From positions 1 to 59,138 of the forward strand of contig NZ_QFVS01000014.1 of NCBI RefSeq assembly GCF_003143955.1: a stretch of DNA of 59,138 bases. Reading direction: 5' to 3'. The notes beneath the pieces are model-generated. The model had not been told where the DNA came from. It searched no databases and was given only the letters and a program-made list of their open reading frames with translations. Shown piece by piece: positions 42,211 to 50,350 of this stretch. Position 1 is the first letter of the stretch; each line of letters begins with the position of its first letter. The translations under genes were made by a program, and so were the position numbers. Origin of the DNA: Kurthia zopfii (lineage in GTDB: Bacteria > Bacillota > Bacilli > Bacillales_A > Planococcaceae).

Positions 42211-44835
42211 TTATTTGTATATTTGTACGATTGTTGAACTAATCCAGCCTGTTTTCGTACTGCCCGGAATAGTGATCTTATACCATATTGTATTTTTGCT
42301 ATCTTTTTGAATGACTGGCTTACCTTTAACGTCTCGCTCTAACTTGAAGAACTGCTTCGCTGGTAGTGTTGCGAGAACAGCCGTCCCTGTCACTGTCGGG
42401 TTATTGCGGACATTGGCTTCCATCGTCGCTTGACCGAGATTTTGAATTTCAATCGAGCTACGTGTGATCCAAGCTTCCGTCTTGCCTACCATGACTTTCA
42501 TCCATAGGCCAGATACGTCGTTATTCGTACCTGCTAATGTGATTGTCGTGCCTTTCGCATAAGCTGCTTGTTGTTTACCCCATACGTATGGTAGTATTTG
42601 CGCTTTTGCATCTGTTGTTACTTTTGCGACAACGCCCGGATCAAATGTATGATAGGTCGCTGGCTTCGGTTTATTGTCTGGAATGACATTGTCGTAATTG
42701 AAGTTCGGTAGTACTGGATCAATTGTTGATGGTGCTAAATTGTCATAGTAAGCCGAATCATAGGCTTTCATCTCTGCCATTAGGCGAGCGATGTTGAATG
42801 CCCATGTTTTGTCTGTCGCATACTTGACGTTCATGCCTTCAGGTGACGTACCGTTGTTATAGATTGCACCTACTCGTAAATATTTGCGGTAAATGGCATC
42901 TGCATAATATTGAATACCGTCCGTTCCTGTTGGGAAGTACATCGCACAAGTCATCGCACAACTATCATACGCTTGGTAGCCGAAGAAGTTGTTTTTGTAT
43001 TGTGAAATTTGGGAACCGCCCCAACCTGTTTCCCAAATGGCATGGGCAAGCATGAATTGTGCGTTAATTCCGTATTTCTTCTGCATCTCTAGGAATACAG
43101 GGATGTTTTTGTATAGATTATTCGTTTTGATGCCTGTTCCTTTTTTCTTAATCAGATAGGCTTCCATCTCTGCCTGTGTGACATTTGATACTTTGCGTAA
43201 ATTGAAGTATTGGAATGGGTTACCGAAGTATTGCGCTTCCACCCATGCGTATTTTGAGCCGATTTTCCCGAGGTAGTATGTTTTGCCACCGATCACTTGT
43301 TCCTTCGTTACTTTGAATGTTGATGCGGCGTATTTCGAAAGATTCGTCACCGTTTTATTACTTGCGGCAGTCGCTCCTGCAATATTCGTCGCAAAACCTT
43401 TACCATTCAAAAAGTTTGTCGCTGTTGCTGATTTTGCGGCTACTACAGATTTCGCCGATGCATCTGTCGTCTTCACCCAGCCGACAACCGAATTTTTGCC
43501 TGCTGTCGTCATGCGTGATAGTTCGTAATAAGTTGTCGCGCCCATTTTCGCAGAGCGATTGATTGAGAATAGCTCTGTTTTCTCGCTCGTTTGGATCGTT
43601 TTCTTCGTTAATGTCGCTAAATCTTTATAAAGTGTCGCCGTTGATTTTAATGTCGCTTGGCGTGATTCTGTCTTATAGACAGGTGCTTGCGGTTTTTCTG
43701 GATCCACTGGCTTTTCGGGTTCTACAGGTTTCTCTGGTTCTACTGGCTTTTCGGGTTCTACAGGTTTCTCTGGTTCTACTGGCTTCTCCAGTTCAGTTGG
43801 TTTCGTCGTTGTCGTGCGTGTCGACGAGATCCACATGTCTAAGCCTTTCACCTGTCCGTAATACCAAATCGTTTTGCCGACTGTCGCTTGTTTTGATACT
43901 TCGAAGATCGCGTCTTTTACTAGATTTTTCGTCACGATGTCTTCTTTCGTCCCCCACGGCGTTGTATAGCCATAGCCTGCACCTGTCAGATAGAGCGTTT
44001 TTGAAGTCGCTGTTGCTGGTTTATAGCTGTAGTACGAGAGATCTGCTGCTTTCATCCAACCGTAATCACCTAATTCAAAATATACTTCCTTATTGTATGT
44101 AGCTTGGCGTTTGACGATGTGAGTCATACCAGTTAAATCTGATGTTTCTTCAGCTGTAGCTGGTTTTGTAATGTCTTCATAAATAAGTGATGCGCCGTCA
44201 TCGATACGTGCTACGCGGTTGATTGGCGTAATGACAGGAGCTGCGACTTGTGTGATTTTCTTCGTCATTAATGCAGTCGAAGGAAGCCATACCGTCTTGC
44301 CACTGATCGTCGCACGATACCATGTCACTGTACCTACTTTGACCGTCATCGTATTCGTAAATGCTGTATTTTTGTAGCTCGCTAATGATGGTAGGAGAAT
44401 ATTGCGCTGCAAGCCACCAGGGCGCGTATATCCTGCTCCTACGCCTTTAATATAGCGTGTCTTTTTGACATTTGTGACTACTTTGTAAGATGAGCGTTTC
44501 ATCGATTTCGACTTAATCCAACCGAGTGCTGGCTTTTTCGGATCCGATAGTCGACTGATTTGGTAGTATGTCTCGCCCCCTGTAGCTGTTGCTTTCTTCA
44601 TCACATAGAAAATTTCATTCGTATATTTAGTCGATGCCGCTACGCTCTTACTTGAGCCGGGCGCCGTATAGATTCTCGAATTCACTGTCTTCAATTGACC
44701 GAGTTGGCTTGTCGCTGATTGCTTGTAGACAACTTTCGTTGCTGCCTTCGCCTCAGTCGGTGTTGTGAGCGGTGTCGCTGCAGATAATAGCAGTGATGCC
44801 GACAATAGTCCTACTAACACCTTCTTTTGATTCAT
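42211..44835 (-). CDS. Secreted N-acetylglucosaminidase (GH73) with SH3/GW-like wall-binding domains
   Basis: 874 residues; signal peptide about 1-32. N-terminal SH3/GW-like repeats (about 40-340), a (PEKPVE)n linker (about 349-385), more SH3-like repeats (390-540), then a GH73 domain (about 545-700). Its catalytic Glu602 lies in 'AQFMLAHAIWETGWG'. C-terminal SH3 domains follow (about 735-874). The insert 'YDSCAMTCAMYF' carries a Cys pair. It cleaves the glycan strand of peptidoglycan during growth or separation. ATG with GGAGG. Neighbour of a second GH73 gene, separated by DUF3139. Confidence 0.92.
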   Translation of the reverse strand: MNQKKVLVGLLSASLLLSAATPLTTPTEAKAATKVVYKQSATSQLGQLKTVNSRIYTAPGSSKSVAASTKYTNEIFYVMKKATATGGETYYQISRLSDPKKPALGWIKSKSMKRSSYKVVTNVKKTRYIKGVGAGYTRPGGLQRNILLPSLASYKNTAFTNTMTVKVGTVTWYRATISGKTVWLPSTALMTKKITQVAAPVITPINRVARIDDGASLIYEDITKPATAEETSDLTGMTHIVKRQATYNKEVYFELGDYGWMKAADLSYYSYKPATATSKTLYLTGAGYGYTTPWGTKEDIVTKNLVKDAIFEVSKQATVGKTIWYYGQVKGLDMWISSTRTTTTKPTELEKPVEPEKPVEPEKPVEPEKPVEPEKPVDPEKPQAPVYKTESRQATLKSTATLYKDLATLTKKTIQTSEKTELFSINRSAKMGATTYYELSRMTTAGKNSVVGWVKTTDASAKSVVAAKSATATNFLNGKGFATNIAGATAASNKTVTNLSKYAASTFKVTKEQVIGGKTYYLGKIGSKYAWVEAQYFGNPFQYFNLRKVSNVTQAEMEAYLIKKKGTGIKTNNLYKNIPVFLEMQKKYGINAQFMLAHAIWETGWGGSQISQYKNNFFGYQAYDSCAMTCAMYFPTGTDGIQYYADAIYRKYLRVGAIYNNGTSPEGMNVKYATDKTWAFNIARLMAEMKAYDSAYYDNLAPSTIDPVLPNFNYDNVIPDNKPKPATYHTFDPGVVAKVTTDAKAQILPYVWGKQQAAYAKGTTITLAGTNNDVSGLWMKVMVGKTEAWITRSSIEIQNLGQATMEANVRNNPTVTGTAVLATLPAKQFFKLERDVKGKPVIQKDSKNTIWYKITIPGSTKTGWISSTIVQIYK

Positions 44836-44950
44836 AAAATCTCCTCCTTTTGTTAGTTATCATAACATATCATTTGCTAATAATGGGATCGTTCCAAATA
44901 TTACATTTAGGCTACTTGTGAATCGGCTGAAGGTGCATGTATTTCCAATG

Positions 44951-44977
44951 AAAAAACCCTCGGCATTGAACCGAGGG
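44951..44977 (-). terminator. Terminator of the DUF3139 gene
   Basis: CCCTCGG / CCGAGGG perfect stem, 7-nt loop, then TTTTTT on the minus strand. Confidence 0.85.
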
Positions 44978-44984
44978 AATTGGT

Positions 44985-45311
44985 TTATTTCTCTAGTTTG
45001 ACGGCTGTTTTGTTGTCATCTGCCCATGTGTAGGTTTTCGTGTGATCTGGATCATCCTTCGTAACAACATAGACGATGTAGTTATAAGGGTAAATCCCAC
45101 GCCCTTTTAATAAGGAATAGTCATTCTTCATCTCAATTTCTTGAATATCCTTCTCTTTATAGCCTTGTTTTTGCAATTCAAAAACAGTCGCGACTACTAA
45201 TTGTTGTAATTCCTCCACTTCCCCTTGTTTTTTCTGATCGTATAACATTTTCAGATTAAAGCTGATCGAAATAATGGCGATTAAAATAAGTAAGCCACTG
45301 AATATTTTCAC
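44985..45311 (-). CDS. DUF3139 small membrane-anchored protein
   Basis: 108 residues; N-terminal helix (about 3-23), then an exported small domain with 'GYKEKDIQEIEMKNDYSLL' and 'YIVYVVTKDDPDHTKTYTW', which fits DUF3139. GTG start with GGAGG 9 nt upstream. Lies between two GH73 genes with its own terminator. Function unknown. Confidence 0.78.
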   Translation of the reverse strand: MKIFSGLLILIAIISISFNLKMLYDQKKQGEVEELQQLVVATVFELQKQGYKEKDIQEIEMKNDYSLLKGRGIYPYNYIVYVVTKDDPDHTKTYTWADDNKTAVKLEK

Positions 45312-45386
45312 TTTTGCGAACCTCCATTGTCTATTAATTCTACGATAACAAATAAAGGTTCAATAAACCACCTAATAATTACCTAT

Positions 45387-45427
45387 TTTAAAAGGAGAAG
45401 CCTCTCTGTCAGAGTGACTTCTCCTTT
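45387..45427 (-). terminator. Terminator of the second GH73 gene
   Basis: AAAGGAGAAG / CTTCTCCTTT perfect 10-bp stem with a 17-nt loop and TTTT on the minus strand. Confidence 0.8.
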
Positions 45428-45432
45428 AGTTC

Positions 45433-46986
45433 TTAACGATAGATTTCGATTAAATCTGTACGAATCCATGCTTTTTTCTTCGTTTTTGGTTCATAAATTT
45501 GGTACCATGTTGCTTTTTTCTTATCTTTTTTCGTCACTGGTTTACCTGATTTTAATACGAGTTTCAGCGGCGTATTCTTTTTCGCATTGCTGACTTGAAT
45601 GAATGAAGTGCCTGCGTCTTCACGTAGGTTGGCGTCGATATTTGTGAATGCGAGGTTCGTCGTCTTCACTTGATCACTGCGTACCCATCCTTCTCTGCCG
45701 CCTGTTTTCACACGTAACCAGCGTGAGTTTTTGCCTGCGCTATTTTTGAATTCTTTCACATCTGAGTGATAGCCTTTAAGCGTGATTTTCGTCCCTTTTT
45801 TGTAAGCGTTTAGGCGTGGGCCATAAATGTATGGAATCGCGTAAACTGTCGCTTGATCTGCCGTGACATTGCCGACTACTCCACCTAAGAAGTCTTCGAA
45901 GCGATCAGGGCGTGGCTTACCTGCTGGGATTTCACTGCTATAGTTTGCGATGACTGGAATTCGTTTCGTTGATGCTTTTACTTTCGAATAGTAGTTGGCA
46001 TCATATGGCTTGATTGAGTTCATGATGTAGGCGATTTTGCCACCCCAGTCCTTGTCTGTCGCATAGCGGACGTTCATATCTAAGACGTTCATACCGTTGT
46101 AGTATGCTCCGCCTGTGGTTAAATAGTTGTTGACGATTTTTGATGCGTAGAATTTCAGTCCTTCTCCACCTGTCGGGAAGTATTGCGCACAACTTGTCGG
46201 GCATGAGTCATATGCTTGGTAGCCGAAGAAGTTGTTTTTGTATTGCGAGATGACTGAGCTTCCCCAACCTGTCTCAAGTGCTGCGTGGGCAAACATGAAT
46301 TGCGCATTCACGCCTGAAGTGTTCTGTGCTTTGACGAATTCGGGTGCAAGACGGTATAGAATATTGTCTGGTGTCTTCCCTTTAGAGAGTAATAATTGCT
46401 GTAATTGCTTCGTCGTCACATTTGAAGGTTTTCGAAGGTTTAATCCAACATATCCGTTATTCGTTAAATTGTCGGCATGAATCCAGCGTGTTTTTGATGT
46501 TCCTGCGATTTTGCCTTTGTACCAATAGGCATTGCCTAGTTTTTCATAGCGTGTGATGGCTACTGAATTCCCGCGGCGAATCGATAAATTATACGATTGA
46601 TTCGCAGATGTAGTTGCTGGCATCGTATACGCAAATCCTTCGTTCATTAAATACATCGTTTTCTTTTGCGTATTGATGACTGTGCGGCTCGTGCGTTTTA
46701 AAAATTTCGTCTCTACCCACCCAAGTGATGTTGCGCCTTTCTCTAGTCGGTAGTACGTCGTGCCGTCTGCTTTCTTAGATTCTCTTACATAATAAGATCT
46801 TTTGAGATCTGTCGTTTGTGCTTTTACATATTTCGCTTTTTTAGATGGTGTTTTGTAAAATTTCGCTGTTGTTGATTTTAGTTCAGCGATTTGCGTTTCT
46901 TTTGCTGCTTGGCTCGTAAAGCCTGAAGTCGCAAAAACGACAAAAAACGCTACTGCTGCTACCATCATCATTCTTTTGATTGTCAA
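45433..46986 (-). CDS. Secreted N-acetylglucosaminidase (GH73), short form
   Basis: 517 residues. Signal peptide about 1-27, one or two SH3/GW-like repeats (about 30-175), a GH73 domain (about 180-350) with Glu238 in 'AQFMFAHAALETGWG', and C-terminal SH3 domains. It has the same Cys-pair insert ('YDSCPTSCAQYF') as its larger neighbour. I chose TTG 46986 because AAAGGTG lies 8 nt upstream; GTG 46995 overlaps that ribosome site. Acts on peptidoglycan glycan strands. Confidence 0.9.
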   Translation of the reverse strand: MTIKRMMMVAAVAFFVVFATSGFTSQAAKETQIAELKSTTAKFYKTPSKKAKYVKAQTTDLKRSYYVRESKKADGTTYYRLEKGATSLGWVETKFLKRTSRTVINTQKKTMYLMNEGFAYTMPATTSANQSYNLSIRRGNSVAITRYEKLGNAYWYKGKIAGTSKTRWIHADNLTNNGYVGLNLRKPSNVTTKQLQQLLLSKGKTPDNILYRLAPEFVKAQNTSGVNAQFMFAHAALETGWGSSVISQYKNNFFGYQAYDSCPTSCAQYFPTGGEGLKFYASKIVNNYLTTGGAYYNGMNVLDMNVRYATDKDWGGKIAYIMNSIKPYDANYYSKVKASTKRIPVIANYSSEIPAGKPRPDRFEDFLGGVVGNVTADQATVYAIPYIYGPRLNAYKKGTKITLKGYHSDVKEFKNSAGKNSRWLRVKTGGREGWVRSDQVKTTNLAFTNIDANLREDAGTSFIQVSNAKKNTPLKLVLKSGKPVTKKDKKKATWYQIYEPKTKKKAWIRTDLIEIYR

Positions 46987-47160
46987 TCGGAACACACCTT
47001 TCTTTTATCCTACCCTTTTAATCGGTCTAATTACATAATTGTTGACCATTTAATAGGACTTTAGGTTATAAAAATGTGAGTTTTCACAAAACTATACCAT
47101 GTATAGTCTTTCCGTCATCAAAGATGGGTAAACAGAAATAGCGTATTTGTAATATAAATG

Positions 47161-47517
47161 TTATTTTTTTACTAATAATTTCGCGACAGCCATTCTTTCA
47201 TCCCCAGTTGTTACTTGAATAAAATGTCCGTCATTTTCGTAAATAATTTGGCCTTTTTGGCGTTTAAATTCTATCCAATTTGCTTTTTTCAGTGCTGTTT
47301 TGTACTTCCATGTTGGGCCATTTTCTTTCATTTGTGTTGTTTTGAAGACGAGTTTTTGATCGTCTCTTGTCGCTAGTACGGCATCTTTTGGCACGACAAA
47401 CTGCTCAAATTTTTGCAGTGATTTGTAGTTACTGTCGAATGTCGCATAGTATGTACCGCCTGAGATTGCAAGCAATAGAACAAATGCAAGTGCTGCGATT
47501 GTCAATTTCTTCGTCAT
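47161..47517 (-). CDS. Small exported or membrane-anchored protein
   Basis: 118 residues with an N-terminal hydrophobic helix (about 6-24) that may be a signal or anchor. A small basic beta-rich domain follows ('QIIYENDGHFIQVTTGDERM'). No family recognised. AGGGGTG precedes the ATG. Monocistronic, no clear terminator. Confidence 0.7.
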   Translation of the reverse strand: MTKKLTIAALAFVLLLAISGGTYYATFDSNYKSLQKFEQFVVPKDAVLATRDDQKLVFKTTQMKENGPTWKYKTALKKANWIEFKRQKGQIIYENDGHFIQVTTGDERMAVAKLLVKK

Positions 47518-47670
47518 GTCATCACCCCTAATACTTCCAATTTACTGGATATTCATTGGATATGCAAATATAGGGAGAGGAGATTGAGAGAGAAGTTGAG
47601 TTTCGCAACGGGAAAAGCTTTAGTAGATCCTGCTAAATCTAATGAAGGATTAGCTTTATTCGACGGAGTT

Positions 47671-47737
47671 GCGTTTTGAAAAACGATTTAAGGAAGGTGG
47701 AGTTTATTCGTCAGATTCGCGCTTCGAAAAACGATTT
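47671..47737. repeat. Short direct repeat in an intergenic gap
   Basis: GCG(T/C)TT(T/C)GAAAAACGATTT occurs at 47671-47689 and 47719-47737 (17 of 19 bases same). The second copy continues 'CCGCGGGCATGGCTTC', the sort of sequence seen in dispersed Bacillales repeats. Confidence 0.55.
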
Positions 47738-47774
47738 CCGCGGGCATGGCTTCATCTAATTTTATATTTATTGC

Positions 47775-49460
47775 TTACGAATTCGATAAGTCTAAACTCT
47801 TTCTCAAATAAGAATCATCTAACTTCTTTTTTTCATCATTTATACTACAAATCTGTTTATCTAAATCTTCAATCTTCTCACCTAGTTTCTCTTTCTCACC
47901 ATCATTTAATTTTTTTATTCTTTCGTCCAGTTTCTCTTTATCTTCAATTATACTTTGAATCTCCTCATCTATACTTTCATTCTCTCTTTCCGCAATTGCT
48001 GCATTTCTATATAAAGCTTCTTCTTCACTGCTAAGTTTACTATTTCCACCAGCATACTGTGCAATTGATATAAGTATTAATACAGCACTTATAAGAATTT
48101 GTGAAACATGTAAGAATCCTAATAAAATATTTTGATAATTTCCATATGAAATATTGAAAACACCTAAACTTCCACTGAAAAGTAACATCTCATAAAAACT
48201 CGGTGGTGTTATTTCATTCTTTTCACAAGAACTCTGATTCACACTAATGAAAGAACAGTCAGTCAATGCAAGAAAATTAAAGAAGACATAATATGCGATC
48301 GCAAAGAGGATAACGAATTCAAATAATGTATGAATTGCTAACGATAATCTGGCTTTTTGATTCAATATTGATGATTTAAAACCGTAAATATATTCATAGT
48401 TTTTACCATTATCTGATTCAGAATGAAATAGTTTTGTTTCTGTAGTTACGATATCTTTGTAAAATGAAATAATTACTTCTATACCTCTCGAAATAATTCT
48501 AAAAATAATAATGCAAAGGAATAATTGAATATAAAAATACGGTATGTAATTTAATTTAATTATTATAAACCCAATTATCGCCAATATTACTGAAATAATA
48601 ACATTCAGCCAATTACAATTTTGGATATAGCTTTTAAGTTCAATCTTTATCGCATTCCAATGATTCGGTGTGTACCCCTTCTCATCTTTATAAAAGGAAT
48701 TTCCTCCAAAGTATTCGTTCTCAAATATACTTTTCTTAATAGATTCCTTATTAAGACTCGCATAAAATAAATCTGGAGATAAAGCAAATTGAAAAACATT
48801 CTTGAGAAACTTCATGTTTTTATCTATGCAAAAATTTATGATCAAGATTGATATTAGGGTTAGGATTATTATTGAATTTGGGGTTTGGATTATTATTGGC
48901 ATTACTACTATTATTGGGATTGATATTAGAATTAGTATTAAGCCTATTCTTGGTTTTATACCATTCTCTATTCTTGCATGAGAATGTGAAAAAACTGCCA
49001 TTAAATGAACAATAATAATGGATATAATACCAATGACAATTAAATCAGAAAACATTATTTTTTCATAAGTCAAAGACCCTTTGGCAATTTCAAAGTTAAA
49101 ATTAGATACTTTCTTTTTTTCAAAAAAAATTGAAGCTATTACTAATAAGAAGAACAAACAAATGAATAGATTTTTAATAGAGTTTATACCTAGACCCTTC
49201 TTATCCCTATTTATTAAAACTAAATAATGATTCAAATGTTTTCTAGTAAAACTGAAATTAATATTCGAAGCTTCATCTTGATAATTCGGCTTCAATTTCG
49301 ATAGTTGTTCTTGGATTTTTGCGGCATCTTTTCCTAATTTTTCAATGTATCTAACAACATCAGAAAATTTCTTTTCTACCTCTTGAACTTCTGTAGAAAG
49401 AAATTCATTTTTTTCTTTATCATTTCTTCTGTTGTTTAGTTGATCATTCTTATCTGGCAT
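47775..49460 (-). CDS. Ile/Asn-rich multi-pass membrane protein with coiled-coil ends
   Basis: 561 residues. A soluble, coiled-coil-like N-terminus (about 1-70) is followed by about eight membrane segments between 95 and 475 and a long Lys/Glu coiled coil (about 480-561). One segment, 'FSGSLGVFNISYGNY' followed by a long hydrophobic helix, resembles a pore loop and inner helix of a cation channel, but the GYGD/GYG filter is not intact. Its A/T-rich codon use (Ile, Asn, Lys) differs from its neighbours, pointing to acquired DNA. AAGG before the ATG. Function unknown; could be a membrane effector. Confidence 0.7.
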   Translation of the reverse strand: MPDKNDQLNNRRNDKEKNEFLSTEVQEVEKKFSDVVRYIEKLGKDAAKIQEQLSKLKPNYQDEASNINFSFTRKHLNHYLVLINRDKKGLGINSIKNLFICLFFLLVIASIFFEKKKVSNFNFEIAKGSLTYEKIMFSDLIVIGIISIIIVHLMAVFSHSHARIENGIKPRIGLILILISIPIIVVMPIIIQTPNSIIILTLISILIINFCIDKNMKFLKNVFQFALSPDLFYASLNKESIKKSIFENEYFGGNSFYKDEKGYTPNHWNAIKIELKSYIQNCNWLNVIISVILAIIGFIIIKLNYIPYFYIQLFLCIIIFRIISRGIEVIISFYKDIVTTETKLFHSESDNGKNYEYIYGFKSSILNQKARLSLAIHTLFEFVILFAIAYYVFFNFLALTDCSFISVNQSSCEKNEITPPSFYEMLLFSGSLGVFNISYGNYQNILLGFLHVSQILISAVLILISIAQYAGGNSKLSSEEEALYRNAAIAERENESIDEEIQSIIEDKEKLDERIKKLNDGEKEKLGEKIEDLDKQICSINDEKKKLDDSYLRKSLDLSNS

Positions 49461-49567
49461 TTCAATACCTTCCTTATTTTAGAATAATAACGTGAAAATT
49501 ATACCACATAAAATCATAAATAATATGACTAATTTGCCATCTATTTGAAATTTTTACAACGGTGAAA

Positions 49568-49677
49568 GAAATCGCAATGACTCCTGCCGAAAAACAAGTG
49601 TGAAGCAATCCTTTCTTTCCACCTAAAGTGGAAAGAAATAGTGCGGCACTTGTCGGCGGAAAGCATTTGCGGTTTTC
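49568..49677. repeat. 110-bp palindromic intergenic element, copy B
   Basis: Reverse complement of the element at 19183-19291, sharing 'GACTCCTGCCGAAAAACAAG', the central TTTCCACC / AAGTGGAAA hairpin and 'CACTTGTCGGCGGAAAGC'. Ends GAAATCGCAA / TTGCGGTTTTC are imperfect. Opposite orientation to copy A. Confidence 0.8.
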
Positions 49678-49683
49678 GTTTTG

Positions 49684-50315
49684 TGTCTAGCAAATTCACG
49701 CTATATGCATTGGGTTTTCGGGTCCTTCTCGGGTTTAGTGTTGTCTAGCTTGTTCCACTACTCTCTTTGAGTCACTTCGAAAGGCTTTCTCCTCGGGTTT
49801 TGGTGTCTAGTTACAAACGCTATATGCTTACAGCTCTTCAAATTCTCGGGGAAAAGTGGTGGGGCGTTTACTTTTCCTTCGAATTTTCCAGATCTTCCGC
49901 ATATGAACGAGCGTTTTCACTTTTCTTTCTTTGTCTAGTTACAAACGCTATATGCTATGGGATACTTCAGGTTTTCGGGAGAAAGTGATGGAGCTTTTAC
50001 TTTCTCTTCAAACCTTGCAGTACCCTCGCATATGAACGAGCGTTTTGCGCTTTTCTTTCTTTGTCTAGCTTGTTCCACTACTCTCTTTGAGTCACTTCAA
50101 AAACTCGGACGAAAGTGATAGGGCGCTTACTTTCGTTTCGTTTTCTGCAGTGCTCTCGAGAGTCCCGAGTGGAAACGCTTTTCTATTTGTGTCTAGTTAC
50201 AAACGCTATATGCTTTCAGCTCTTCAAATTCTCGGGGAAAAGTGGTGGGGCGCTTACTTTTCCTTCGAATTTTCCAGATCTTCCGCATATGATCGAGCGT
50301 TTTTCACTTTTCGCA
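49684..50315. repeat. TGTCTAG-initiated ~128-bp tandem repeat block
   Basis: Six TGTCTAG(C/T)T starts at 49684, 49742, 49804, 49932, 50062 and 50190. The last four units are 128-130 bp long; the first two are about 60 bp. Most long units contain 'ACAAACGCTATATGC', a GGAAAAGT/ACTTTTCC-type inner hairpin and a 'GCATATGAACGAGCG' end. Units differ in sequence but keep paired arms. Plus-strand frames through it are repeat shadows. This is the TGTCTAG-type repeat I know from other Planococcaceae and Bacillaceae. Confidence 0.8.
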
Positions 50316-50346
50316 TAAAAAAAGAACCGTGTTTCCACGGTTCTTT
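50316..50346 (-). terminator. Terminator of the tag operon
   Basis: AAAGAACCGTG / CACGGTTCTTT 11-bp perfect stem with a 4-nt loop; seven T on the minus strand, directly after the GT4 stop codon. Confidence 0.92.
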
Positions 50347-50350
50347 GTCA

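Noticed and set aside
47669..48034. Plus-strand frame of 121 codons
   Set aside because: Mostly antisense to the coiled-coil end of the membrane protein; no ribosome site.
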